The translations under genes were made by a program, and so were the position numbers. Source: DATFJT01 sp965230755 (GTDB lineage: Bacteria; Bacteroidota; Bacteroidia; Chitinophagales; Saprospiraceae). From it: a DNA stretch of 64,000 nt. The notes under the pieces were generated by a model. The model was given only the letters and a program-made list of their open reading frames with translations. It was not told where the DNA came from and ran no database searches. The stretch spans positions 124,001-188,000 of the forward strand of contig CBDDLT010000005.1 in NCBI GenBank assembly GCA_965230755.1, in the 5' to 3' direction. Positions 28,384 to 36,760 of this stretch are shown here, piece after piece; the first letter of the stretch is position 1, and the number at the start of each line of letters is the position of its first letter.

Positions 28384-28391
28384 TATCTTTG
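28384..28391 (+). promoter_or_regulatory. Possible -7 element (TATCTTTG) for the 28475 gene
   Basis: A perfect TAnnTTTG match 83 nt upstream of the next ATG, but without a well-placed TTTG box. The same bases can pair with GCAAAG at 28397-28402 in a small hairpin (CTTTGC-AGAA-GCAAAG), so the match could be coincidental. Confidence 0.35.
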
Positions 28392-28421
28392 CAGAAGCAA
28401 AGGAAAAAGAATCATGTAAAG

Positions 28422-28456
28422 AACCTGATAGAACTAATAATTCTATCAGGTTTCTT
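28422..28456 (+). terminator. 12-bp perfect hairpin after rpsP
   Basis: AACCTGATAGAA and TTCTATCAGGTT form a perfect 12-bp stem with a 7-nt loop, followed by TCTT. It is 90 nt after the rpsP stop and 19 nt before the next ATG. The simplest reading is the rpsP terminator; an attenuator in the leader of the next gene is possible if the box at 28384 is a real promoter. Confidence 0.6.
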
Positions 28457-28474
28457 AATAAAATAACTAAGATT

Positions 28475-29854
28475 ATGCTAGCACTCGATAAACAATACAA
28501 AGCGCAATTAGAAGAAATTAAGGAGGAACTTTTGAATTCCGAATTGTTGTCTGCTTATCTGGACACGGAAGAAGAAGATGATTACAGAGAACTCATTGCT
28601 GCTTTCGAACCAAAAATCTATGAAGTTCATCAAGAAGTAGCTAAATCTAATCCTCTTCAGTTGCTGGCACTAGAAGAAGCCATTATGGAACCTGAATTCG
28701 AAGGGCTTTTTCTACCTAAAATCTTGGGTTATGCCGTTTTGAGAGGAGTTATTACAGATAAATATCAATACCACAGACCCCAAAAGCATTTTAAGAAAAT
28801 TGTAGAGCACATTTGTAATTCTGCCAATTTTGAGATGCTGAAGATGAGAATAGGTCAGTCACTCCAAATGGGTCTTGCGCTGAGTAGCGATATTTGGGTA
28901 ACGAATCTAATCAATCAGTTTTCGAATAAAAAAATCAAGTATTACTTAGAAAGTCGAAACCCATCCAAGTACCACTACTTGGAAACCAGAAAAAAGGACT
29001 ACTTGACTTATAGTAAGCAGTTTCATTCGGACAATTATCAAACTACCTTTTTCCCTGAGAAAAAGAATGAGCTAAAAGGAGACTTCCCTAGCCTATTTCA
29101 ATTTCTCAAGTATCGAATGAAAAATGCCTATCCGCATGAAAGCTATAAAAAGTACCTAGTAGATTTCTGTACGAACGCGGACTTCTTTGGAACCAAAGAG
29201 CATGTAGTAATATTCTTCTTGTTGGTTCAGTTTCTCGATGTTGAAGGGATAGACAAAGAGCTTAAATCGGCATTAGACAAACTATCTAAAGAGGATAACT
29301 TTCCATTGGATTACTATAAGTTTAGATTGGAAATCCAGGAGGAAGGATTTAACTTTTTCAAAGATCAGGATGCCAGAATTGATCAATTGCTGAGCTCCAA
29401 GTCTCCGATTCATTCTTTCATTGAGACATGTATGGAGGTTCACTCGAAAGGATATATCCACGAAGATGCCATCAACAGTGTCAAAAACTTCTATAACACT
29501 CACCCAGGAAGTTCTATCGAAAATGAGTGTTTGCGTAAACTACTTCTAGGATACTTCAATGATTTCTTAAGCAATATTGATCCTGACGAATATGAAGACT
29601 ATATGGAGTTCTCCAAAATCTTCCCGTCTTACTTGGAAATTTTCGACAACGAACACTTTTTGCTGGGTCTGAGAGAAGGAAATATCAGATATGTTAGAAA
29701 GCTTTTAAAAACATATACTGATAAAAGAGGTAAAGACTATCAAGATATCAAGAAGTTCGTGACCAATACTTTTGAAGATTTTGGTTTCTATAAGCCAAAA
29801 GAAATTAAAGAATTGTTCAAGACCAGAAGAAAAAAAGTTACTAGAACGGAATGA
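28475..29854 (+). CDS. Conserved-looking protein of unknown function
   Basis: 459 residues, soluble, no signal peptide, mainly alpha-helical and charged. I do not recognise a domain. The N terminus (LDKQYKAQLEEIKEELLNSELL) is a likely coiled coil. The tail is basic (KTRRKKVTRTE). There is no P-loop, methylase or nuclease motif that I can see. Its last 4 nt (ATGA) overlap the start of the EI24-type membrane gene, so the two are translationally coupled, which suggests a shared pathway at the membrane. Base and codon use are like the neighbours. Confidence 0.7.
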   Translation: MLALDKQYKAQLEEIKEELLNSELLSAYLDTEEEDDYRELIAAFEPKIYEVHQEVAKSNPLQLLALEEAIMEPEFEGLFLPKILGYAVLRGVITDKYQYHRPQKHFKKIVEHICNSANFEMLKMRIGQSLQMGLALSSDIWVTNLINQFSNKKIKYYLESRNPSKYHYLETRKKDYLTYSKQFHSDNYQTTFFPEKKNELKGDFPSLFQFLKYRMKNAYPHESYKKYLVDFCTNADFFGTKEHVVIFFLLVQFLDVEGIDKELKSALDKLSKEDNFPLDYYKFRLEIQEEGFNFFKDQDARIDQLLSSKSPIHSFIETCMEVHSKGYIHEDAINSVKNFYNTHPGSSIENECLRKLLLGYFNDFLSNIDPDEYEDYMEFSKIFPSYLEIFDNEHFLLGLREGNIRYVRKLLKTYTDKRGKDYQDIKKFVTNTFEDFGFYKPKEIKELFKTRRKKVTRTE

Positions 29855-30615
29855 TCAGGGATATCTTAAATGGGATTAGCGCCTATTCAGAGGCATGGAA
29901 AATGGCCAGAGAATACAAGCTTTGGAAATATTTTCTCATCCCTTCCTTGATAAGTCTTACACTCGGTATTGCCATTTTCACCTCTGCGTATTACACTGGT
30001 TCTTATTTTTTCGGAAAAATAGATCTCTGGTTACAGTCGGATTTTTTCACAAGATTCGCCATTCTTGAAAAAATACTGCAGTATCTCGGCTCATTTCTGT
30101 CGGGAATACTCATTGTCATACCGACACTTTTTATCTTCAAATACCTGGTAATAATAGTAAATGGACCTTTTATGGCTCCGCTTTCAGAAAAGGTGGAGAA
30201 AATAATTTACGGTGAGTTGCCTTCTACCTCAGGAACAGGGATATCCAGATTGGGGTACTCCATTGTGAGAGGATTGAAGTTTAATATCGCTCTCATTTTT
30301 AGGGAAATCATCCTTACGCTGATCATTAGCATTATTTCTCTACCGCTAGGAGTAATAACTCCGTTTTTACTATTTATCATACAGGCATATTACGCTGGCC
30401 GGGGGAATATGGATTACGCGATGGAAAGGTATTTTGACCATTCGGAAAGCCTAAGATTTAGTAAAATGCAGAGAGGAACAGCGATAGGTAATGGAATTCC
30501 TTTCATACTTCTCTTATATATCCCAATTCTAGGATTTATTCTAGCTCCACCTTTGTCCACAATAGCAGTAACCAAGGAGACTTTGGAAAAAATTAAGTCG
30601 GCCGAAAATCATTAA
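29851..30615 (+). CDS. EI24/CysZ-family membrane protein
   Basis: 254 residues with about four to six membrane segments. The start (GISAYSEAWKMAREYKLWKYFLIPSLISLTLG) and the segment FIIQAYYAGRGNMDYAMERYF...MQRGTAIGNG are typical of the EI24 domain family. Some members (CysZ) import sulfate; Bacteroidota members are not characterised as far as I know, and no cysteine-synthesis gene is beside it. ATGA overlap with the upstream unknown gene. It ends 4 nt into the convergent acyltransferase gene. Confidence 0.78.
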   Translation: MIRDILNGISAYSEAWKMAREYKLWKYFLIPSLISLTLGIAIFTSAYYTGSYFFGKIDLWLQSDFFTRFAILEKILQYLGSFLSGILIVIPTLFIFKYLVIIVNGPFMAPLSEKVEKIIYGELPSTSGTGISRLGYSIVRGLKFNIALIFREIILTLIISIISLPLGVITPFLLFIIQAYYAGRGNMDYAMERYFDHSESLRFSKMQRGTAIGNGIPFILLLYIPILGFILAPPLSTIAVTKETLEKIKSAENH

Positions 30616-31892
30616 ATGCTTGAGCCTAGAATTGTTTTTCTAATGGATTGAAGCTCTTTGATAAAACTTTCTCTCCAAGATTTATCCAATTTTTTGAACT
30701 TCATATACTCTCGTACCACCAATACTCTATCGTAATACTTAAAGGCAAAAAAGCCCAAAACCAACTTGAACAGGTATACTGCGGTCAATATCCATGATCC
30801 CGACATCAAAGCAATAATGACAAGCAAAGGCCAGAGAATCATATTTATTCCTAAAACCACTGAAGCCCTAACCGGATGTTCAAATTCTAATTGCCTTACT
30901 TTTTTTCTAGCAAACCAGAAAGCAAAACCATAGGATACTGCATTGACGAGAAATCCAACGATGAACAATGGAGACAATACTAGAAGCAAGAATATATGAA
31001 ATCCAACATTCCCCAACTCCAGATCTAAATGTTCGTATTTAACTCCTTTTGATTTAAGACCGGTCATCAATTTTAACAGCCTTTCTTTCAAGTCGCTTTC
31101 ATCATCCAAAGCGTTGAATTGATCCGCTATTTTCTGAAGTCTTTCAAATAAAGCTTTATTTTCCCTAGCATGCCTCCACCATGAATCAACGAAATGTATT
31201 CTTTCGAAATGAAGGAGGAATTCCACAGGTTCGTCATCCTCCTCATCTGCGATAAAAATCATATTTTCTCTGAGCGAAGAATGAATATCATTGTTCAATT
31301 CCTGATAAGCGATATTCGGATGTTCATCATATTTCTCATTGTATTTTGATAAGCTTAAGGGGTTTCCTACTTTGATAGAAACATCCGTTCTCCAATCATC
31401 TGCCTTCGTAAAATTAACTCCTACCGGCACGAGAAGGGCATCGTCTCTTTCCTTTGCATCCTGAAAACCCAAAGCAATTCTTCCCGTTCCTTTTTTCAGT
31501 GGCCCAAGACGTTTGTGTTGGCGCGTAGTACCCTCAGCCATAATGAGTATAGTGTTATTGGCATCCAGGCAATCGTAACAATATTGAAATATTTCATGGT
31601 TCTTCTTGATGTTAGAAATTCCTCCTTCTATCCTGTGTATTGGAATCAAGTGTACCCCGAACATCAATCTGCGAAAAATTGGATTCTTGAAGAAGTCTCC
31701 TCTTACAATAAAATACAGAGGTCTATCTATGAAACAAGCAAGAATGCAGGGTTCCAAAAATGCGGTGGGATGATTGCATGCCAGTACAACGGGTACATCC
31801 TTAGGAAATTTATCCGCATTAATTATGTTAATTTTACGCAACAATGACCTGAAAACAACATTGGCCATTGGTCTGATAAGTTCATAAAGCAT
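30612..31892 (-). CDS. PlsC-like glycerolipid acyltransferase
   Basis: 426 residues. The N-terminal acyltransferase domain has block I VLACNHPTAFLEP, block II FFKNPIFRRLMFGVHLIPIHR, block III MAEGTTRQHKRLGPLKKGTGRIAL and block IV VPVGVNF. The block I acidic residue is Glu, where relatives usually have Asp. The C-terminal 130 residues hold two to three membrane helices (FLLLVLSPLFIVGFLVNAV and LWPLLVIIALMSGSW). Such proteins acylate glycerol 3-phosphate or lysophosphatidate in phospholipid synthesis. A second ATG at 31868 is possible as start. Its start is 5 nt from that of divergent miaA. Confidence 0.85.
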   Translation of the reverse strand: MLYELIRPMANVVFRSLLRKINIINADKFPKDVPVVLACNHPTAFLEPCILACFIDRPLYFIVRGDFFKNPIFRRLMFGVHLIPIHRIEGGISNIKKNHEIFQYCYDCLDANNTILIMAEGTTRQHKRLGPLKKGTGRIALGFQDAKERDDALLVPVGVNFTKADDWRTDVSIKVGNPLSLSKYNEKYDEHPNIAYQELNNDIHSSLRENMIFIADEEDDEPVEFLLHFERIHFVDSWWRHARENKALFERLQKIADQFNALDDESDLKERLLKLMTGLKSKGVKYEHLDLELGNVGFHIFLLLVLSPLFIVGFLVNAVSYGFAFWFARKKVRQLEFEHPVRASVVLGINMILWPLLVIIALMSGSWILTAVYLFKLVLGFFAFKYYDRVLVVREYMKFKKLDKSWRESFIKELQSIRKTILGSSI

Positions 31893-31897
31893 AATAC

Positions 31898-32818
31898 GTG
31901 TTATCTCGTAAAGACAATTTTATACTAGGAATAGGAGGTCCAACTGCTGTTGGTAAAACCTCAATATCCATTCGCTTGGCACAAAAATATAACATTCCCA
32001 TTCTTTCTTGTGATAGCAGACAGTTTTTTAAAGAACTCAATATAGGAACTGCCAAGCCCAATAAAGAAGAGTTGAGCATGGCTGAACACTTTTTTATCGA
32101 TAATAAAAGCATTCGCGAGGAGTATAGCGTCGGTGATTTTGAACGTGAGGCGATTCAGAAAATCACAGAATTACACAAGAAATATGACTCACTTATCATG
32201 TGTGGCGGTTCAGGATTGTATCACAAAGCCATTGATGAAGGCCTGGATGAATTTCCTTCTATCCCATCGGAGATCAGAAATGAGTTGATTGATGAGCTGG
32301 AACGAAAAGGCCTTTCCGCCCTATTAAAGGAGCTCGAGAAAATGGATCCGGTATACTATGCCAAAGTGGATAGAAACAACCCTAGAAGGGTGCTTAGAGC
32401 CCTGGAAGTCATAAGAGCCAGCCATCACCCCTTTTCTTTCTACCACGGGAATAAAAAGCAGAGAAGTTTTCACTTTATCAAAATCTTTCTCCTTATAGAA
32501 AGAGATGAATTATACACTCGAATAAATCAAAGAGTAGAGGATATGATCAGTCTAGGCCTGGAAGAAGAAGTCCGAGGCTTGATAAAATTCAAACATCTCA
32601 ATGCATTATATACTGTAGGATATCAGGAATGGTGGGAATATTTCGACGGAAATATTAATAAAGAGAAGCTGATCGAATTAATACAAAGAAACAGCCGGAG
32701 GTATGCCAAAAGGCAAATTACTTGGTTTAAGAATCAGGGTTGGACATCCTTCCATCCGGAAAACTGGGATTCGATCATAGAGCATATAGAATCAGAGAAA
32801 AAACGCCTATCGACTTAG
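31898..32818 (+). CDS. miaA: tRNA dimethylallyltransferase
   Basis: 306 residues. P-loop GGPTAVGKTS, then DSRQFFKELNIGTAKP, NPRRVLRALEV, YTVGYQEWWEYF and RRYAKRQITWF are the MiaA signatures. It adds an isopentenyl group to A37 of tRNAs reading UNN codons. The start is a GTG at 31898: an in-frame TAA at 31892-31894 excludes anything upstream and the P-loop excludes downstream starts. It ends 12 nt inside the convergent trypsin-like protease gene. Confidence 0.95.
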   Translation: MLSRKDNFILGIGGPTAVGKTSISIRLAQKYNIPILSCDSRQFFKELNIGTAKPNKEELSMAEHFFIDNKSIREEYSVGDFEREAIQKITELHKKYDSLIMCGGSGLYHKAIDEGLDEFPSIPSEIRNELIDELERKGLSALLKELEKMDPVYYAKVDRNNPRRVLRALEVIRASHHPFSFYHGNKKQRSFHFIKIFLLIERDELYTRINQRVEDMISLGLEEEVRGLIKFKHLNALYTVGYQEWWEYFDGNINKEKLIELIQRNSRRYAKRQITWFKNQGWTSFHPENWDSIIEHIESEKKRLST

Positions 32819-34996
32819 ATTGATATCTCCAGTTTTTAGACCGGTAAAATTGTATTTGGTCCACTGACTCTCGGGGTCCAATGATAGATTAACCTGAATC
32901 ATTCTGTGCTCATCATCTAAAATTCTATCCAACACCTCCTCAGAAGAATAAGGAAGTTCATCGTCGTTAAAGAATTGCCACAGTGTTGATTGATCCGGCC
33001 AATACTCTATCATGCCATCTTGAAGAAGACTTAAATAAATTAAATCTCTCCGATCAATATGTTTAGAGCGATCTATGTCCGCAGCCAACCTGGAAAATGG
33101 ATCATTTAGGGCGGTATTGCCTCTGAAAAAATTGATCAGCTGAAGACGATCCAAAAGGCTTATTCCTGAACTGATATCCGCTTCATCCCACTCTGCTTCC
33201 AGATAATATATCGAGTTCTGAGCGTCGAGCTCAAATTCGTAGTTACCCTGAACATCGCTCAAACTAGAATTCAATTTGTTGAACTGAGCATCGAATAGAT
33301 TAATCGTAACACCTTCTAAATTGCTCCCCCCAACAGACTTAACCGATCCACCGATGATTTTTTTCTTCAATTTTCCCTGATAGGAAAAACTGAAGCCATC
33401 ATTTTCGCTACTGCCATCAGAAACAAAATGTAAAGACAATTCATTGGCGGGTGACTCAAGTCGAACTTCTCCCTGATATTCCCCGGAAAAAGCATCGAGT
33501 AGATTTCCATTAGCTATTGGTCCATCGTATATTTTTAATGTATCTGAACGATCCAGTAATATAAAGTCGAATGTCAATTTGATAATATAATCTTGTGGTA
33601 AAAGAATAGAATATGAACAATCGGTAAAAGGCAAGTAATTATCCATTCCACTGCCGTCTCCACCTATCCCATTTAGTTGAGTCATACTGGTTACTCCCAG
33701 GCAATACTTGTCATCTATATCCAAACCGTCATGGCTTGTTCTAGGCGCATCCGGAGACAGCCAGTCTCTTAATCTACTTGAAGGAGAAGAGCCGTCTTCC
33801 CAAGACCTCGATAACTTACCAAAATAACTTACACCGTTTTCACAAGAAATTTGACCGCCGTGCAATTGCCCAATAACTCTGTTGTTTTGATCATATGCAG
33901 GGCCACCGGAAGATCCTGGCTCGAACATTCCCTCGTCATGAGAAGAAAACCAATGATGGTTGGCAGGAGTGGTCACGCCATTACTCCAATTGACAGAAGT
34001 ATTGTTAGATCTTATAAAATCCAGAACACCATAACTTGTTATCTTCTTTACATCACCGTTGGGATGATGAGGTAGTAATATAGTCATCGGCGCATTATTC
34101 GAGTTGTTCCACCCTGCAAAATAAGCTTGATAGCTAAGTGGAAGACTGGAATCTAATTCCAACAATAAAAAATCAGATTCTTGCCTTCCCGATATCTGAC
34201 TGCATCCCGTCAGGGATTGCCGTTGAGGTTCATCTATTCGACCGGTGCAATTGTCGTATTGATAATTAAAGTCAAAACGCCAATAATCAAATAAAGGAGT
34301 AAACCCATCCTGACAGTGAAAGGCTGTGAGTAAATATGGAGTCCCATCATTTCTTGTATTATTCATCAGAGATCCTGAACACCACCCCATTCCCTCTTCA
34401 ACAATGAGCAGAATTCTCGCCGTTGACCGTTGTTCTTGCCTGATAGGATCAGCAAGAGGACATTCAATATTTATATTGCAATTATTGCTTTCTCCGTAAT
34501 CTTTTCTCGTTCCCGATGCACTTTTTATTTCGGCTTCATGCAACAAGACATAATGCTCAAGTACAGGAGCGAATTTTCGCGAGTTAAGTAGAAAACCCTT
34601 GATCTCGATTTGCTTTCCTTCTATAATTCCAGTATTGAATTTCTTTGACGCCTCCTTGGCATTCCATCTTTCGTAAAATCCTTTTTCTGAGCGCATCTCA
34701 AGATATTCTCCCGGAAGTAGATCGATTCCACTGAATAAAAGAACGGAAGCGGGTGCGTGGCTCAATTGGACGGAATAATCTCGAATGTTATAAATTCCTT
34801 TTTTAGCCGTTGCGTTTTCCTCTAATCGAATTCCGGCATGATAAAGATTACCGAATAATTCCATTTGGCCTTTGTACTGATTGAGCACTGGTTTTTCTTT
34901 GAGTACAGTGATTGCCTGATCCAAATCTTGAGTCCAAGCATACTGCGTCAGCGATATTACAACCATAAAACATAACCAAACTCTACAAAAACGCAT
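32807..34996 (-). CDS. Secreted trypsin-like serine protease with CUB and dockerin-like modules
   Basis: Start at the ATG at 34996 gives a clean signal peptide (MRFCRVWLCFMVVISLTQYAWTQ). 729 residues. The S1-type catalytic domain shows His about 226 (LLTAFHCQDG), Asp about 274 (ESDFLLLELD) and Ser about 363 (EPGSSGGPAYDQ), in the style of lysyl endopeptidases. A CUB domain follows (FDFILLDRSDTLKIYDG), then a carboxypeptidase-regulatory-like Ig fold (VKSVGGSNLEGVTINLF) and a dockerin-like repeat (LLDRLQLINFF...AADIDRSKHIDRRDLIYLSLL). It ends at FTGLKTGDINLSR with no visible T9SS sorting domain, unlike the other large secreted proteins here. Confidence 0.86.
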   Translation of the reverse strand: MRFCRVWLCFMVVISLTQYAWTQDLDQAITVLKEKPVLNQYKGQMELFGNLYHAGIRLEENATAKKGIYNIRDYSVQLSHAPASVLLFSGIDLLPGEYLEMRSEKGFYERWNAKEASKKFNTGIIEGKQIEIKGFLLNSRKFAPVLEHYVLLHEAEIKSASGTRKDYGESNNCNINIECPLADPIRQEQRSTARILLIVEEGMGWCSGSLMNNTRNDGTPYLLTAFHCQDGFTPLFDYWRFDFNYQYDNCTGRIDEPQRQSLTGCSQISGRQESDFLLLELDSSLPLSYQAYFAGWNNSNNAPMTILLPHHPNGDVKKITSYGVLDFIRSNNTSVNWSNGVTTPANHHWFSSHDEGMFEPGSSGGPAYDQNNRVIGQLHGGQISCENGVSYFGKLSRSWEDGSSPSSRLRDWLSPDAPRTSHDGLDIDDKYCLGVTSMTQLNGIGGDGSGMDNYLPFTDCSYSILLPQDYIIKLTFDFILLDRSDTLKIYDGPIANGNLLDAFSGEYQGEVRLESPANELSLHFVSDGSSENDGFSFSYQGKLKKKIIGGSVKSVGGSNLEGVTINLFDAQFNKLNSSLSDVQGNYEFELDAQNSIYYLEAEWDEADISSGISLLDRLQLINFFRGNTALNDPFSRLAADIDRSKHIDRRDLIYLSLLQDGMIEYWPDQSTLWQFFNDDELPYSSEEVLDRILDDEHRMIQVNLSLDPESQWTKYNFTGLKTGDINLSR

Positions 34997-35168
34997 GCAA
35001 ATAAATTTGTATATAAGCTTCAAAAATACAAAAAAGAAAAGAGAATGGAAGCGGTGCTAGTGAAGTGGAATCTGACCGAATAATTAAAAATTAATACTGA
35101 ATAATGAAAATTTGGTGATCGCCACCCAACATTATCAATTATTCATTTATAATTATTCATTGAAAAAG

Positions 35169-35240
35169 TAGCCCGTAGGGGATTCGAACCCCTGTTACCA
35201 GGATGAAAACCTGGCGTCCTAACCCCTAGACGAACGGGCC
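35169..35240 (-). tRNA. tRNA-Glu (anticodon TTC)
   Basis: Reads GGCCCGTTCGTCTAGGGG... with acceptor stem GGCCCGT/ACGGGCT (first pair G-T), anticodon stem CCAGG/CCTGG around the loop TTTTCAT, and T arm AGGGGTTCGAATCCCCT. Anticodon TTC gives glutamate. CCA is not encoded. Identical to the copy at 35335-35406. Confidence 0.96.
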
Positions 35241-35334
35241 GGAATAATTAAAAATTGAAAATGAACAATGAAAAATTGGTGATCGTCACCCTAACATTAT
35301 CAACCATTCATTTTTAATTATCCATTAAGAAAAG

Positions 35335-35406
35335 TAGCCCGTAGGGGATTCGAACCCCTGTTACCAGGATGAAAACCTGGCGTCCTAACCCCTAGACGAA
35401 CGGGCC
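35335..35406 (-). tRNA. tRNA-Glu (anticodon TTC), second copy
   Basis: Same 72-nt sequence as the tRNA at 35169-35240, with cloverleaf arms intact and anticodon TTC. It is the promoter-proximal copy, since transcription runs leftward from the TATATTTG box at 35434-35427. The two are likely made from one transcript and cut apart. Confidence 0.96.
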
Positions 35407-35426
35407 AACTACTTCTAAAGCGGATG

Positions 35427-35434
35427 CAAATATA
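35427..35434 (-). promoter_or_regulatory. -7 element (TATATTTG) for the tRNA-Glu pair
   Basis: A perfect TAnnTTTG box on the minus strand, 20 nt before the 5' end of the first tRNA. The expected -33 region is only T-rich (no exact TTTG). Confidence 0.55.
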
Positions 35435-35510
35435 AACGCTTTATTTGTAAAAGTAAAAATCTTTTTTCCAAATGATTCCCTTCAAAATTCTACTTAAGCT
35501 ATCATTGCTT

Positions 35511-35518
35511 TAACTTTG
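35511..35518 (+). promoter_or_regulatory. -7 element (TAACTTTG) for pgk
   Basis: A perfect TAnnTTTG match 34 nt upstream of the pgk ATG. No exact TTTG box lies 20 nt upstream. Confidence 0.5.
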
Positions 35519-35552
35519 CATTTCTTTTTACTATCCAATTAAGATATTCGTC

Positions 35553-36755
35553 ATGATAAAACTGGATCTTTCTAATAAAAAAGTATTGCTACGTGTAGAT
35601 TTTAATGTACCACTCAATGACAACTTTGAGATTACGGACAATACTAGAATCATGGCTGCCTTGCCTACCATTAGTCATATATTGGATCAAAATGCATCTG
35701 TTATTCTACTGTCTCATAGAGGAAGACCACAAAAAAAATTGTTGCCAGATGGCAGTCTAAATACAGAGTTATTTTCACTGAAGTACTTGATCCCAGAATT
35801 AGAGAAAAATCTAAAGACCAAAGTACTGTTTTCTGACATATTGGATAGAGAACATACTTCTGTCATGGCCTCGAAACTTCAACCGAAAGAAGTTCTTTTG
35901 TTAGAAAATACACGATTTGATGCTGGTGAAAAAACAGGAGATCCTCAGTTCTCCAAATGGTTGTCCGGTTTGGGAGAGTACTATATCAACGACGCATTCG
36001 GTACAGCACACCGTGCCCATGCCACTACTGCGATCATAGCAGAACATTTCCCAACGGATAAAAAAGCTATGGGTTTTTTGGTGGAGAGAGAGCTCAAAGA
36101 AGCGGAGATATTGCTCAATAACGATCAACATCCTTTTACCGCCATAATTGGTGGTGCGAAAGTATCCGATAAGATTCAATTGTTGAAAAAATTAATTCTT
36201 AAAGTAGATCACATCCTGATCGGTGGAGGGATGAGTTATACTTTTATCAAGGCATTGGGAGGAGAGATAGGGAATTCCCTTGTAGAAGAAGATAAAATCG
36301 ATCTGGCTCTTGAAATACTGGAAATGGCCAAAAATAACAATACTCAAATCCACTTGCCAGAGGATAGTATTGTTGCTGATCAATTCGACCCTCAAGCTCA
36401 AAGCAAGACCTCTCCAAGTGATAAGATTGGAGGTGAATGGATGGGATTAGATATTGGACCTAAGGCCATCGAACACTTTACCGATATCATTGCAAAATCA
36501 AAGTGCATTTTTTGGAACGGCCCACTGGGTGTGTTTGAAATGGAAAAATTCGAAAACGGTACGAAATCAATTGCTTTAGCTGTTGCTCAAGCGACAGACA
36601 ACGGTGCATATAGCTCCATAGGAGGAGGGGATTCAGTAGCTGCTGTGAATAAGTTTGAGCTGGGCCAAAGAGTTTCCTTTATGTCTACCGGTGGTGGTGC
36701 AATGTTGAAATTGCTCGAAGGTGCAGAACTACCTGCAATAAAAGCAATGGTATAA
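35553..36755 (+). CDS. pgk: Phosphoglycerate kinase
   Basis: 400 residues, complete. Conserved blocks: KVLLRVDFNVPL at the N terminus, SHRGRPQKK (substrate arginines), FGTAHRAHATT, GGAKVSDKIQLLKKL, and the ATP-site loop GGGDSVAAV near the C terminus. It converts 1,3-bisphosphoglycerate and ADP into 3-phosphoglycerate and ATP in glycolysis. It is not next to the GAPDH gene (10 kb away, opposite strand) and appears to be transcribed alone. Confidence 0.97.
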   Translation: MIKLDLSNKKVLLRVDFNVPLNDNFEITDNTRIMAALPTISHILDQNASVILLSHRGRPQKKLLPDGSLNTELFSLKYLIPELEKNLKTKVLFSDILDREHTSVMASKLQPKEVLLLENTRFDAGEKTGDPQFSKWLSGLGEYYINDAFGTAHRAHATTAIIAEHFPTDKKAMGFLVERELKEAEILLNNDQHPFTAIIGGAKVSDKIQLLKKLILKVDHILIGGGMSYTFIKALGGEIGNSLVEEDKIDLALEILEMAKNNNTQIHLPEDSIVADQFDPQAQSKTSPSDKIGGEWMGLDIGPKAIEHFTDIIAKSKCIFWNGPLGVFEMEKFENGTKSIALAVAQATDNGAYSSIGGGDSVAAVNKFELGQRVSFMSTGGGAMLKLLEGAELPAIKAMV

Positions 36756-36760
36756 GCGAA

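Larger units (their letters stand above)
35078..35406. repeat. Tandem duplication of tRNA-Glu plus palindromic spacer
   Basis: Two units (about 35078-35240 and 35242-35406) each hold an AT-rich spacer of about 90 bp followed by an identical tRNA-Glu. The spacers are similar but not identical, while the tRNAs are 72/72 identical. Each spacer is an imperfect palindrome: flanking AATTAAAAAT-type arms around a central GGTGATCGCCACC (35114-35126) or GGTGATCGTCACC (35278-35290). Confidence 0.75.

Noticed and set aside
35242..35334. CRISPR-like or riboswitch reading of the spacer between the tRNAs
   Set aside because: Only two units, with the conserved part being a tRNA and a palindrome rather than repeat-spacer structure.
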